Part shown: positions 45,986-55,483 of the stretch, one piece after another | Position numbering within the stretch: the first letter of the stretch is position 1 | Layout: the number at the start of each line of letters is the position of its first letter | From: Methylobacterium organophilum | Lineage (GTDB): Bacteria; Pseudomonadota; Alphaproteobacteria; Rhizobiales; Beijerinckiaceae | Direction: 5' to 3' | Length of the DNA stretch: 64,000 nt | NCBI RefSeq assembly: GCF_022179465.1 | Contig: NZ_BPQV01000001.1 | Span: 124,001 to 188,000, forward strand | Translations under genes and position numbers: made by a program | The notes under the pieces: generated by a model | What the model was told of the DNA's origin: nothing | Seen by the model: only the letters and a program-made list of their open reading frames with translations | Databases searched by the model: none

Positions 45986-47005
45986 ATGGCACGGCCCCAG
46001 CGCATCGAGGACCAGGACGGCGCCCCGGCGGAGTCGCGGGACCCGGCCATCGCCTCGGCGCTGCGCACCCTGGAGACCGAGCGCGACGGCCTGACCTGCC
46101 TGATGGAGGCGGTCGGCAACGGGCTCGGCGCGGCCTTCTCCGCGGCGGTCGCCCGCATCGGGACGGGCAGCGGCCGGGTGATCTGCACCGGCATGGGCAA
46201 GTCCGGCCATGTCGCCCGCAAGCTCGCCGCGACGCTCGCCTCCACCGGCACCCCGGCCCTCTACGTGCACCCGGCCGAGGCGAGCCACGGCGATCTCGGC
46301 ATGATCCAGGCCGAGGACGTGGTGCTGGCCCTGTCCTGGTCCGGCGAGACCACGGAGCTCGCCGACATCATCGGCTATGCGCGCCGCTATCGGGTGACGC
46401 TGGTGGCGATCACTTCGGGGGTCACCTCCACCCTCGGGCGGGAGGCCGATATCTGCCTCGCCCTGCCCAAGGCGAAGGAGGCCTGCCCCAACGGGCTCGC
46501 CCCCACCACCTCCACCGCGATGCAGCTCGCCCTCGGCGATGCCCTCGCCATCGCCCTCCTCGAAGCCCGGGGCTTCTCGGCTCGGGACTTCTCCGTGTTC
46601 CACCCCGGAGGCCGCCTCGGAGCCTCGCTCCGCCAAGTCCGTGAGGTCATGCATGGCGGCGCGAGCCTGCCGGTGGTGCCGCTCGGCACCCCCATGCGCG
46701 AGGCGATCCGCGAGATCGACGCCAAGGGCTTCGGCTCGGTGATCGTGACCGACGCGGAAGGCCGGCTCGCCGGCATCGTCACCGACGGCGACCTGCGCCG
46801 GGCGATCTTCCGCGAGAACCTCGATTCCGTGGCGGTAGAGGCGGTGATGACCCGCAATCCCCGCACGGTCAGCCCCGAGACCCTGCTCGCCAAGGCCCTG
46901 GAGATCCAGGAGACCAAGAAGATCACCGCGCTGATCGTGATCGAGGCGGAGCGACCGGTCGGGCTGGTGCATTACCACGATCTGCTGCGGGCCGGCGCCG
47001 CCTGA
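45986..47005 (+). CDS. kpsF: KpsF/GutQ family arabinose-5-phosphate isomerase
   Basis: This protein has 339 residues. A SIS domain (about residues 40-185; ICTGMGKSGHVARKLAATLASTGTPA in part, and HPAEASHGDLGM) is followed by two CBS domains (about 210-330). It converts ribulose 5-phosphate to arabinose 5-phosphate, the first step to KDO for lipopolysaccharide or capsule. It is upstream of mutL on the same strand but separated by 73 bases. Confidence 0.9.
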   Translation: MARPQRIEDQDGAPAESRDPAIASALRTLETERDGLTCLMEAVGNGLGAAFSAAVARIGTGSGRVICTGMGKSGHVARKLAATLASTGTPALYVHPAEASHGDLGMIQAEDVVLALSWSGETTELADIIGYARRYRVTLVAITSGVTSTLGREADICLALPKAKEACPNGLAPTTSTAMQLALGDALAIALLEARGFSARDFSVFHPGGRLGASLRQVREVMHGGASLPVVPLGTPMREAIREIDAKGFGSVIVTDAEGRLAGIVTDGDLRRAIFRENLDSVAVEAVMTRNPRTVSPETLLAKALEIQETKKITALIVIEAERPVGLVHYHDLLRAGAA

Positions 47006-47078
47006 GGGCGGGACAGCGCCCGCCGCGACGCGCCTGCGCCTTTGAGCGCCCGCCGCGGCCCGCTATGATCCCGCGGCG

Positions 47079-48989
47079 ATGTCCGCCCTCCCCGAACCGG
47101 TGATCCCCCGCGCCGCCGTGCGCCGCCTCGACGCGATCCTCGTCGACCGCATCGCTGCGGGCGAGGTGGTGGAGCGGCCGGCCTCCGCGGTGAAGGAGCT
47201 CGTCGAGAACGCGATCGATGCCGGCGCCCGCAGCATCGAGGTGACGATCGAGGGCGGCGGCCGCCGGCTGATCCGGGTCGTCGACGACGGTTGCGGCATG
47301 GGGCCGGAGGATCTCGAACTCGCGGTCGAGCGCCACGCCACCTCGAAGCTGCCCGATGGCGACCTGAGCCGGATCGGCACGCTCGGCTTCCGCGGCGAGG
47401 CCCTGCCCTCGATCGGTGCCGTGGCGCGGCTCTCCATCGTCTCCCGGGCGGAGGGCGGCGAAGGCTGGAGCCTCGTGGTCGAGGCGGGGGTGAAGGGTCC
47501 CTTGCGCCCGGCCCCGGCGGCGCGGGGTACGCGCATCGAGGTCACCGACCTCTTTGCCGCGACGCCTGCCCGGCTCAAGTTCCTGAAATCCGACCGAGCG
47601 GAGACCCTGGCGGTGGCCGAGGTGCTGCGCCGCCTGGCGCTCGCCCAGCCGCGGATCCGCTTCACCCTCAGGACCGAGAGCGCCACGCCGACCGTCTTCC
47701 CCGCCGAGAGCGAGCCGGGACCGGCGGCGCAGCTGCGCCGGGCGGCAAGCGTGCTCGGGTCGGATTTCGCGGGCAACGCCGTGCCGCTCTCGCTGGCCCG
47801 GGAGGGCTTCCTGCTCGAAGGCCATATCGGCCTGCCGACCTATCACCGGGGGGCGGCCGGCCACATCCACTTCACGGTCAACGGCCGGCCGGTGCGCGAC
47901 CGCCTGCTGCTCGGGGCCGTGCGCGGGGCCTATGCCGACAGCATGGCCTCCGACCGCCATCCCGTGCTCGCCCTCGACCTGACCTGCGATCCCGCCCTCG
48001 TCGACGTGAACGTGCATCCGGCCAAGACCGAGGTGCGCTTCCGCGATCCGGGCCTCGTGCGCGCCCTGGTCGTCAGCGCGATCCACGCCGCCCTGGCCCA
48101 GGCCGGGATGCGGTCTGCCACGACCGGGGCCGCGCGCACCCTGGAGGCGCTGCGGCCCGGCGGCTTCACCACCCATTCCGGACGGCAGGCCTTCCCCTCG
48201 CCGGGCCGCCCGAGCGTCTCAGGCCCTTCCGTCGCGGCCCCCGCGGGCTGGCGGATGCCCGAGCGGACGCCGCCGGCCGGCGGCTTCTCCGACACGCCGC
48301 AGAGCCTGTTCGAGGCCGATCTCGCCCCGCCCGCCGCCGACCTTCGGGAGCCACCGGAGGCCGTCTTCCTGCCCGAACCGAGCGAGCATCCCCTCGGAGC
48401 AGCCCGGGCTCAGCTCCACGAGACCTACATCGTCGCCCAGACCGCGGACGGCATCGTCATCGTCGACCAGCACGCCGCCCATGAGCGGCTGGTCTACGAG
48501 CGGCTGAAACGCGAGCGGGCCGGCGGCGGCATCGCGCGTCAGGGCCTGCTGATCCCCGACGTGGTCGAGATGGCGCCCGCCGAGGCCGAACGGCTCGTGG
48601 CGGCCGCCGCCGAACTGGAGGCCCTCGGCCTCTCGATCGAAGCCTTCGGCCCCGGTGCGGTGCTGGTGCGGGCGGTGCCGGCGGCCCTGGCCGGCGGCTC
48701 GGTGCGCGATCTCGTGCGTGATGTGCTCGATGCGCTCCTCGACAGTGGGCTGGACGAGGGCGCGCCGGCCGGCGACGGCGATCCGCTGACCCGCCGCCTC
48801 GACGCCATCCTCTCCCGGATGAGCTGCCACGGCTCGATCCGCGCCGGCCGCCGCCTCAAGCCGGAGGAGATGAACGCGCTCCTGCGGGAGATGGAGGCCA
48901 CGCCCCATTCCGGCTCCTGCAACCATGGCCGCCCGACCTTCGTCGCGCTGAAGCTCACGGATATCGAGCGTCTGTTCGGGCGGCGTTGA
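47079..48989 (+). CDS. mutL: DNA mismatch repair protein MutL
   Basis: This protein has 636 residues. The GHKL ATPase N-terminus is present: [16 protein letters not shown] (about residues 46-61), DDGCGMG and [13 protein letters not shown]. The C-terminal endonuclease motif [12 protein letters not shown] is intact, as expected of organisms without MutH. An HGRP segment near the end completes the metal site. It is followed by a 330-base gap holding an EcfG-type promoter for a different gene. Confidence 0.96.
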   Translation: MSALPEPVIPRAAVRRLDAILVDRIAAGEVVERPASAVKELVENAIDAGARSIEVTIEGGGRRLIRVVDDGCGMGPEDLELAVERHATSKLPDGDLSRIGTLGFRGEALPSIGAVARLSIVSRAEGGEGWSLVVEAGVKGPLRPAPAARGTRIEVTDLFAATPARLKFLKSDRAETLAVAEVLRRLALAQPRIRFTLRTESATPTVFPAESEPGPAAQLRRAASVLGSDFAGNAVPLSLAREGFLLEGHIGLPTYHRGAAGHIHFTVNGRPVRDRLLLGAVRGAYADSMASDRHPVLALDLTCDPALVDVNVHPAKTEVRFRDPGLVRALVVSAIHAALAQAGMRSATTGAARTLEALRPGGFTTHSGRQAFPSPGRPSVSGPSVAAPAGWRMPERTPPAGGFSDTPQSLFEADLAPPAADLREPPEAVFLPEPSEHPLGAARAQLHETYIVAQTADGIVIVDQHAAHERLVYERLKRERAGGGIARQGLLIPDVVEMAPAEAERLVAAAAELEALGLSIEAFGPGAVLVRAVPAALAGGSVRDLVRDVLDALLDSGLDEGAPAGDGDPLTRRLDAILSRMSCHGSIRAGRRLKPEEMNALLREMEATPHSGSCNHGRPTFVALKLTDIERLFGRR

Positions 48990-49036
48990 GTCGGGGCCGC
49001 GGGAAGGCCCGGATCCTGCCCCTAACGCAGCGCCTC

Positions 49037-49062
49037 GGAACATCGCCTGATCGCGGTCCGTT
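49037..49062 (+). promoter_or_regulatory. EcfG-type general-stress promoter GGAAC-N17-CGTT
   Basis: GGAAC (49037-49041) and CGTT (49059-49062) are separated by exactly 17 bases, the consensus of the EcfG stress sigma factor in alphaproteobacteria. It is about 260 bases ahead of the DUF1328 gene, in the otherwise gene-free 48990-49321, which would give a long leader. DUF1328 genes are often stress-induced, which supports the assignment; the distance is the weak point. Confidence 0.5.
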
Positions 49063-49321
49063 GGCTTTTCGCAGGATGCGGGACGGTCAGGTCTCGGACC
49101 GGGTCGCGACGATCCGGTTCGGCCGAACTTCGAAGCCCTTCAGCGCCTCCCCGGCCATCACCCGCTTTTGTAAGCCGGCGCGGAACGATCCGGCAGCTTG
49201 GCAATTTCTAGGGATGAGACCGCATCGCCGGCCCGACCGGCGAGGAGCGGAAGACATTCTCCGGATCCGGGCCGCACCGAGCGGCGCCGGCCAGCCGGAA
49301 GACAACTTGTCGGAGGATACC

Positions 49322-49498
49322 ATGATCGGTTGGGCCGTAACCTTCCTCGTCGTCGCGCTGATCGCGGCGCTGCTCGGCTTCGGCGGCATCGCGGGCACCG
49401 CGATGGAGGCTGCCAAGATCGTCTTCTTCGTCGCCATCGCCCTGTTCCTGATCTCGGCGGTGATGGGCGCCGTGCGGGGCCGTTCCCCCCGGCTTTGA
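49322..49498 (+). CDS. DUF1328 family small membrane protein
   Basis: The 58-residue protein has two hydrophobic helices ([21 protein letters not shown] in part, and [17 protein letters not shown]) separated by a GTAMEAAK turn, the layout of DUF1328 (YtjA-like) proteins. It ends in a short Arg-rich tail. Such proteins are abundant small membrane proteins of unknown role. A strong GGAGG-type RBS (TCGGAGGATACC) precedes the ATG, and a good terminator follows. Confidence 0.85.
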   Translation: MIGWAVTFLVVALIAALLGFGGIAGTAMEAAKIVFFVAIALFLISAVMGAVRGRSPRL

Positions 49499-49502
49499 GG
49501 CG

Positions 49503-49557
49503 GGGCACCTTCGGGTGCCCGGATCGCATCGGAAAAGGCGGCTTCGGCCGCCTTTTT
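49503..49557 (+). terminator. Tandem hairpins after the DUF1328 gene
   Basis: The first is GGGCACC/GGTGCCC with a TTCG loop (49504-49521 region). The second is a clear rho-independent terminator: AAAAGGCGGC (49533-49542), TTCG loop, GCCGCCTTTT (49547-49556), with T-run to 49557. TTCG tetraloops are stable. It lies just before the pseudouridine synthase gene. Confidence 0.85.
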
Positions 49558-49660
49558 CTGTGCTTGATCCCGCTGCGGCAGGCCCGAGCCATGAATCCGG
49601 CGCGCGGCTTCTCGATCGGAACGCCTCGCAAGCCGGGAAGGCCTCTGATATGGGGCGGGC

Positions 49661-51634
49661 ATGAACGACATGAATGACGACGCGCCGGGCGGGCAGGACT
49701 CCGCACCGCACGAGGCCGTGCCCCAAGAATCCACCGGCGCCGAGGCGCCCCCGCAGGCAGACACCCCGGCGAGCGGGGGCGACGCGCCCCTGCGCCGCAA
49801 GGGTGCCAAATCGGCGAAGGCCCCCGCGGAGCCGGTCGAACCCGAGGCGGGCTACGAGGGCGAGCGCATCGCCAAGGCGATCGCCCGGGCGGGCCTCGCC
49901 TCGCGCCGCGACGCCGAGGTGATGATCGAGGCCGGCCGCGTCAGCGTGAACGGCAAGGTGATCCACTCGCCCGCCCTCAACGTGACCGACAGCGACCGCA
50001 TCAGCGTGGACGGCGAGCCCCTGCCGGCCCGCGAGCGCACCCGGCTCTGGATCTTCCACAAGCCCCGGGGCGTCGTCACCACCGCCCGCGACCCGGAAGG
50101 GCGCCAGACCGTGTTCGACGTGCTGCCGGAGGATCTGCCCCGGGTGGTCGCGGTCGGCCGGCTCGACATCAACACCGAGGGCCTGCTGCTGCTGACCAAT
50201 GACGGCGGCCTCGCCAAGGTCATCGCCCATCCCGATACCGGCTGGCTGCGCCGCTACCGCGTGCGCGCCTTCGGCGAGATCACCCAGGCCGATCTCGACA
50301 AGCTGAGGAAGGGCGTCACCGTCGACGGCATGGAATACGGTCCCGTCGAGGCCAGTCTCGACCGGGTGCAGGGCGACAATGCCTGGATCACACTCGGCCT
50401 GCGCGAGGGCAAGAACCGCGAGGTCAAGCGCATCCTCGAGCATCTCGGGCTCTCCGTGAACCGGCTGATCCGGCTCTCCTTCGGGCCGTTCCAGCTCGGC
50501 GACCTCGAAGTCGGGCTCGTCGAGGAGATCCGGACCAAGGTGCTCAAGGAGCAGCTCGGCAAGGGCCTCGCCGAGCAGGCGGGCGTCGATTTCGAGAGCC
50601 CGGTGCGCGACCCCATCGCTGCCTTCGGCAGCCCGAAGAAGACGGCCAAGGCCGCGGCCCAGGCCGCCGCCGCCGAAGCGCCGCGCCCGCCCCGTGCCTC
50701 CCGCGGCGCGCCCGCCGAGCGGCCGCAGGCCGGCTTCGCCCGGCCGGGCCGTCCGGCCCGCGATCCCTCCCGTCCCGCCGCGCCGGCGCGGGTGCCGACC
50801 GGCGGCATGGGTCCGGGTCCGCGCCAGTCGATCTGGCATGCCGATGCGGACGAGCGGCCCCGTGGCGGCGGCGTGCCCCGCCGGGGCGCCGACCCGAAGG
50901 CGGCCCGCGCCCAGGCCGCCGAGCGCGGCCGCGAGCGCGTCGGCTCGATCCAGACCGGCGAGCGGCGCGTTCTGGTCGAGCGCCTGCAGCCCACGCCGGA
51001 GCAGCCGGCCCCCGAGCCGCACCGCCGGGTCAAGTTCCGCAGCCGCGACGAGGAGGCCCGTCCCCCCCGGGGCGACGCCCGGCCGCCGCGCGGCGATGCC
51101 CGTCCCCCGCGCGGGGAAGGCGGCGAAGCGCGTCCGCGCCGCCGCGAGGCCGAGGCCCGCGGAGCCTTCGAGGGGCAGGGCGAGCGGCGCGGACCGCCGC
51201 GGGAGCGGGCGACCGGGTCGCGCCAGGATCGTCCCCGGCAAGATCGTCCCCGTCAGGATCGCGCGCCGCAGGATCGCCCGCGTGAGGATCGTCCGCGCCA
51301 GGATCGGGCTCGGGACGATCGTCCCCGGCAGGAGCGCCCGCGCCAGGACCGCCCGCGCCAGGAGCGTGTGCACCAGGAGCGTTCGCGTGACGGCGGTGAG
51401 GCCTTCGAGCGCAAGGCCGGCGGCTTCCGCGGCCGTGCCGAGGGCGAGCGCGGCGCCTCCCGCGACTTCAAGCCCGGTCCCGCCCGCGGCGGGGCGGGCA
51501 AGGAAGCCGGCGGCGCCAGGGGGGGCTTCAAGGCCGGCGGCCGTCCCGGCGGCGGCAAGCCCGGCGGACGCCCGGGCGGCTTCTCCGGCAAGCCCGGTCC
51601 CCGCGGCGGCGGCAAGCCGCGCGGGTCGAAGTAG
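49661..51634 (+). CDS. RluB/RsuA-type pseudouridine synthase with Arg-rich repeat tail
   Basis: This protein has 657 residues. After about 65 low-complexity residues come an S4 RNA-binding domain (RIAKAIARAGLASRRDAEVMIEAGRVSVNG in part, about 67-97) and the pseudouridine synthase domain with catalytic Asp in GRLDINTEGLLLLTNDG (about 167-183). It modifies uridine in rRNA. The C-terminal about 320 residues are low-complexity, rich in Arg, Asp, Gly and Pro; the family usually ends about 280 residues. The tail contains 11 near-repeats (residues 521-575). Confidence 0.88.
   Translation: MNDMNDDAPGGQDSAPHEAVPQESTGAEAPPQADTPASGGDAPLRRKGAKSAKAPAEPVEPEAGYEGERIAKAIARAGLASRRDAEVMIEAGRVSVNGKVIHSPALNVTDSDRISVDGEPLPARERTRLWIFHKPRGVVTTARDPEGRQTVFDVLPEDLPRVVAVGRLDINTEGLLLLTNDGGLAKVIAHPDTGWLRRYRVRAFGEITQADLDKLRKGVTVDGMEYGPVEASLDRVQGDNAWITLGLREGKNREVKRILEHLGLSVNRLIRLSFGPFQLGDLEVGLVEEIRTKVLKEQLGKGLAEQAGVDFESPVRDPIAAFGSPKKTAKAAAQAAAAEAPRPPRASRGAPAERPQAGFARPGRPARDPSRPAAPARVPTGGMGPGPRQSIWHADADERPRGGGVPRRGADPKAARAQAAERGRERVGSIQTGERRVLVERLQPTPEQPAPEPHRRVKFRSRDEEARPPRGDARPPRGDARPPRGEGGEARPRRREAEARGAFEGQGERRGPPRERATGSRQDRPRQDRPRQDRAPQDRPREDRPRQDRARDDRPRQERPRQDRPRQERVHQERSRDGGEAFERKAGGFRGRAEGERGASRDFKPGPARGGAGKEAGGARGGFKAGGRPGGGKPGGRPGGFSGKPGPRGGGKPRGSK
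51056..51385 (+). repeat. Coding tandem repeats in the pseudouridine synthase tail
   Basis: At 51056-51118 a 21-base unit encoding ARPPRGD/E is repeated three times. At 51221-51385 a 15-base unit encoding RQDRP-type peptides is repeated eleven times with small changes. Both lie inside one open frame. They are protein repeats with in-frame length variation likely between strains, not a CRISPR array. Confidence 0.8.
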
Positions 51635-51655
51635 CCCGGTCCGGGAGCGGCAACG

Positions 51656-52213
51656 GTGAGGATCGTCGGCGGGCGGCTCGGAGGCCGCCGGCTCGCGGGA
51701 CCACGCACGGACGCGATCCGGCCGACCACGGACCGGATGCGCGAGGCGTTGTTCAACGTCCTCGCCCATGCCTATGACGACGTGGTCGAGGGCGCGCGCG
51801 TGCTCGACCTCTTCGCCGGCACCGGCGCCTTCAGCTTCGAAGCGCTCTCCCGTGGCGCCGAATACGCCCTCCTCGTCGACGAGGGCTCGGAGGCGCGGGC
51901 AATCATCCGGAGCAATATCGAAGCGCTGGGCCTGGAAGGCGCGACCCGCCTGTTCCGCCGGGATGCCACCAAGCTCGGCCCGGCGGGGCCGGCAGGCCCC
52001 TTCGACCTGCTGTTCTGCGACCCGCCCTATAACCGTGATCTGGCCCCGAAGGCCCTCGCCTCCGCCGCTTCCGGCGGCTGGCTCGGCGCTGGCGCCCTGG
52101 TCCTCGTCGAAGAAGCCGCCGCCGTGCAGGTGGCGCCGCCACCCGGGTTCACGGCGCTGGAGCGGCGCGATTACGGCGACAGCGCCGTCACGTTTCTTCG
52201 CTATCAGGGTTAA
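51656..52213 (+). CDS. rsmD: 16S rRNA (guanine966-N2)-methyltransferase
   Basis: This protein has 185 residues. It has the RsmD start MRIVGGRLGGRRL, the TTDRMREALFNVL segment (about residues 24-36), the SAM site DLFAGTGAFSFEALSRGA and the catalytic DPPY (about 121-124). The GTG start at 51656 (ACGGTGAGGATC) is used. It is 21 bases after the pseudouridine synthase stop, so rRNA modification genes are together. Its stop overlaps the stop of the convergent DUF2157 gene by three bases. Confidence 0.93.
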   Translation: MRIVGGRLGGRRLAGPRTDAIRPTTDRMREALFNVLAHAYDDVVEGARVLDLFAGTGAFSFEALSRGAEYALLVDEGSEARAIIRSNIEALGLEGATRLFRRDATKLGPAGPAGPFDLLFCDPPYNRDLAPKALASAASGGWLGAGALVLVEEAAAVQVAPPPGFTALERRDYGDSAVTFLRYQG

Positions 52214-53136
52214 TTTTCACGGGAAAACCGCTCGTTCCAGCGCCAGAGCCCAAAGGCGATGGCGAGGAGCACGAGGCCGGCGGCAAGCAGGCTGAGCGGC
52301 GTGGCGCCGAGCCGTTCGAACCACTGCGTATAGAAGTGGATCCCACCGAAGATCGCGGCGAGGTTGAGCACCCAGCGCCGGTTCTCCCGCACGGCCCAGG
52401 CACCGACCGCAAGCAGCGCGAGCGCCCAGCCGATCACGAAGGCCTCGGCCGGGATCGAGCGGCCGAACGACTCCCGCATCCCGGATTGCGTCTCGTCGCC
52501 CCAGAGCGAGCCGACCCAGAAGCCGAGATTGACCAGGAACAGCGCCGTGCGCGCGCCGATCAGGGCGAGCCGCTCGCCCGCAGGGGGCAGATGCTTCGAC
52601 AGCCGGTAGAGGCCGAAGGCCAGGGCGGAGAAGACGAGCACCGTCGCCGCGGGCTCGGGAATCGCGATCGAATAGACCGCGTGGCTGTAGCCCGCGCGGG
52701 CGTCGAGGGCCCCGGACAGCCCGAACACGGCGAGCACCGCAAGCAGGCCGTTGCCCGAGAGCAGGGCAGCGACGGCGAAGACCGCCGTCACGGTCAGGAA
52801 GGAGGCGGCGCTGCCCTCCTGCAGCACGACGAGGCCGCCGCCGAAGAGCAGGGCGCCCACCAGCACGAGGATGGCGCCGAGCACCCGCCACGCAGCGAGC
52901 CGGGCGAGCAGGCCCGTACCTCCGGCCAGCATCAGCCCGCCCAGGGCGAGCGCCGCGCGGGGATCCGGCACCAGGGCGAGCGCCGCCAGGCTCACCGCGG
53001 CGACGCCGAAGCCGATCAGGATGTTGATGGCGAGGGAGGCGCCCTCCTTCGCCGAGAGGGCCAGGAGCCGGTCGTGCTCCTCCGCGGTGATCCGCCCCTC
53101 CGCCCGCAGGCGGGTGAGATCGAGGGTGACCTTCAT
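52210..53136 (-). CDS. DUF2157 domain-containing membrane protein
   Basis: This protein has 308 residues. A cytosolic N-terminus (LTRLRAEGRITAEEHDRLL, about residues 7-25) precedes about eight to nine membrane helices, the layout of DUF2157. The residues RWNERF at the end form a short basic tail. Function of the family is not established. The stop lies three bases inside the end of rsmD. A divergent molybdopterin oxidoreductase starts 100 bases away. Confidence 0.85.
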   Translation of the reverse strand: MKVTLDLTRLRAEGRITAEEHDRLLALSAKEGASLAINILIGFGVAAVSLAALALVPDPRAALALGGLMLAGGTGLLARLAAWRVLGAILVLVGALLFGGGLVVLQEGSAASFLTVTAVFAVAALLSGNGLLAVLAVFGLSGALDARAGYSHAVYSIAIPEPAATVLVFSALAFGLYRLSKHLPPAGERLALIGARTALFLVNLGFWVGSLWGDETQSGMRESFGRSIPAEAFVIGWALALLAVGAWAVRENRRWVLNLAAIFGGIHFYTQWFERLGATPLSLLAAGLVLLAIAFGLWRWNERFSREN

Positions 53137-53237
53137 GGGCCTCTCATTAGAATTATAATTGACTTACGAACCGCGCGACGGCCAGTCTCCCAGCAACAAG
53201 ATGCCGAAAAGGCAACCGGAGGGAGAGGAGACGCACC

Positions 53238-55376
53238 ATGGCCGCCACTGCTGCGAGCACCACCAAGCTGGGCGCTTGCCCGCATGACTGCCCCGACACC
53301 TGCTCGATGATCTATACCGTCGAGGATGGGCGCCTGACCGGTGTGCGCGGCAACCCGGACCATCCGATGACCCGGGGCGCACTCTGCACCAAGGTGCACG
53401 ATTTCGAGCGGCACCACTACAATCCCGACCGCGTGCTCTACCCGATGCGCCGCACGGGCCCGAAGGGCTCGGGCCAGTTCACCCGGATCAGCTGGGCGGA
53501 AGCCCTCGACACGATCCATGACCGCTTCCAAGAGGTGATCGCGACGCACGGCCGCGAAGCGATCCTGCCCTACAACTATCTCGGCAACGAGGGCGTGGTG
53601 CAGGGCCTCACCGTCGGCGATGCGTTCTTCAACCGGCTCGGCGCGAGCGTGGCGGAAAAAACCTTCTGCGGCTCCGGCTCCTGCACGGCCTGGCTGCTCA
53701 CCGTCGGCCCCACCAACGGCCTCGACCCGATGAGCTTCACGCAGTCGAAGTACATCATCATCTGGGGCTGCAACTCGATCTCCACGAACATCCACCACTG
53801 GCACGTGGTGAAGGAGGCTCAGCGCCACGGAGCCAAGGTGGTGGTGATCGACCCCTACCGCTCCCGCACCGCCAAGGAGGCGGATTGGCACCTGATGCCG
53901 CGCCCCGGCACGGATGGCGCCCTGGCGATGGCGCTGATCCACTGTCTCATCAACGGCAACCTGATCGACCGGGACTATGTGGAGAAGCATACCCTCGGCT
54001 TCGACGCGTTGAAGGAGCGCGCCGCGCCCTTCACGCCGGAATACGCCGCCGGGATCTGCGGCATCGCGGCGGAAGACATCCGCATGCTGGCCCATGAATA
54101 CGCCACCACCCGCAACGCCGCGATCCGCCCCGGCGTGGCGGTGGAGCGCAGCGCCGGCGGCGCCCAGGCCCTGCGCGCCATCTTCTCCCTGCCGGCCCTG
54201 ACCGGCGCCTGGAAGGACCCCGGCGGCGGCATCTATCAGATGCCGCTCTGGGAATTTCCCGTGCATTGGGACCGCGTCTGCCGGCCGGACTGGATCCCGG
54301 AGGGCACGCGGGCGGTCAACGTGCTCAAGCTCGGCGCGGTGCTGAACGGCGAGGCGGGACTGAATCCGGGCATCCACGCCCTGATGGTCTACAACGCCAA
54401 CCCGGTCTCGAACTCCACCGAGACCGCCTCCATCAAGAAGGGCCTCGCCCGCGAGGACCTGTTCACGGTGGTGAGCGAGCACTTCGTCACCGACACGGCC
54501 CGCTACGCCGACATCCTTCTGCCGGCGACCATGGCGGCCGAGCACGACGACATGATGTTCTCGTGGGGCCACTTCTTCTTCACGCTCAATCAGAAGGCGA
54601 TCGAGCCCCCGGGCGAGACCGTGTCGAACGCCGAGCTGTTCCGGCGCCTCGCCCAACGCTTCGGCTTCACCGATCCCCAGTTCTCCATGAGCGAGACCGA
54701 GCTGATGGAGTGGTATCTCGACTGGGACAGCCCGAAGATGGCCGGCGCCAGCATGGCGCATTTCCGCGCGCAGGGCTGGTATCGCCTCGATGTCGGCGAT
54801 CCCGAGACGCGCACGCCGCATGCGGAGGGCAACTTCCCGACGGCCTCGGGCAAGTGCGAGTTCTACTCGGAGGCCGCGGCCGCCAACGGCAACTTCGTCG
54901 CCCCGCCCTTCCGGCAGATGTACGAGGCGATGCAGGGCGGCGAGCCCCTCGACCCCCTGCCGGGCTACGTGCCGGCGAACGAACGGCCGGAGACGAACGG
55001 CGCGCTCGCCGCGCGCTTCCCCCTCAACATCGTCTCGCCGAAGAGCCACGGCTTCCTCAATTCGCAATACGCGAACGAGACCCACAAGATCGCCAAGCAG
55101 GGCAACCAGGCGATCCTGATCAACCCGCGGGATGCCGGCGGGCGGGCCATCACCGAGGGCGCCCTGGTGCGGGTGTTCAACGACCGCGGCACCTTCCACG
55201 GCGAGGCGCGGGTGACGGAGGACGTGCCGCCGGGCGTGGTCGTCGCCTCCCTCGGCTACTGGCACGCCCTCAACCGCGACGGGGCGGTGAACGTGGTCTC
55301 TTCCGCCACCTATGGCGGCATGGGCCATTCCCCGACCTTCAGCGACAACCTCGTCGAGGTGCATCTCGCAGGATAG
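53238..55376 (+). CDS. Molybdopterin-dependent oxidoreductase, catalytic subunit
   Basis: This protein has 712 residues. It starts with a 4Fe-4S motif (Cys14, Cys18, Cys22, Cys50; CPHDCPDTCSM) and continues with the bis-MGD domains of the DMSO-reductase superfamily (for example CGSGSCTAW at about 142-150, IIIWGCNSI, VIDPYRSRTAKEAD). No Tat signal is seen, so it is cytoplasmic. No partner iron-sulfur or cytochrome gene is adjacent. Substrate is not clear: formate, polysulfide or another. A good AGGAGA-type RBS precedes it; a stem follows. Confidence 0.85.
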   Translation: MAATAASTTKLGACPHDCPDTCSMIYTVEDGRLTGVRGNPDHPMTRGALCTKVHDFERHHYNPDRVLYPMRRTGPKGSGQFTRISWAEALDTIHDRFQEVIATHGREAILPYNYLGNEGVVQGLTVGDAFFNRLGASVAEKTFCGSGSCTAWLLTVGPTNGLDPMSFTQSKYIIIWGCNSISTNIHHWHVVKEAQRHGAKVVVIDPYRSRTAKEADWHLMPRPGTDGALAMALIHCLINGNLIDRDYVEKHTLGFDALKERAAPFTPEYAAGICGIAAEDIRMLAHEYATTRNAAIRPGVAVERSAGGAQALRAIFSLPALTGAWKDPGGGIYQMPLWEFPVHWDRVCRPDWIPEGTRAVNVLKLGAVLNGEAGLNPGIHALMVYNANPVSNSTETASIKKGLAREDLFTVVSEHFVTDTARYADILLPATMAAEHDDMMFSWGHFFFTLNQKAIEPPGETVSNAELFRRLAQRFGFTDPQFSMSETELMEWYLDWDSPKMAGASMAHFRAQGWYRLDVGDPETRTPHAEGNFPTASGKCEFYSEAAAANGNFVAPPFRQMYEAMQGGEPLDPLPGYVPANERPETNGALAARFPLNIVSPKSHGFLNSQYANETHKIAKQGNQAILINPRDAGGRAITEGALVRVFNDRGTFHGEARVTEDVPPGVVVASLGYWHALNRDGAVNVVSSATYGGMGHSPTFSDNLVEVHLAG

Positions 55377-55385
55377 GCCGCCTCA

Positions 55386-55412
55386 CGGCTCGCCGACAGG
55401 CACGGCGAGCCG
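55386..55412. terminator. Perfect 10-base hairpin between convergent genes
   Basis: CGGCTCGCCG (55386-55395) and CGGCGAGCCG (55403-55412) pair perfectly around a 7-base loop, ten bases after the oxidoreductase stop and before the convergent L,D-transpeptidase. There is no T-run. Confidence 0.6.
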
Positions 55413-55483
55413 CACGGTCGGATCTCGGTCCGCCTCGGCGGCGGGCCGGAATCGGCCGCCATCGCGGCGGCCCCGGGGCAACC

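Noticed and set aside
49182-49210. GGAAC near 49182 as the DUF1328 promoter
   Set aside because: No CGTT at 16-17 bases; the site at 49037 is the only full match.
51056-51385. CRISPR-like tandem array
   Set aside because: Units are 15 or 21 bases, directly adjacent without spacers, and in frame with a protein; they are coding repeats.
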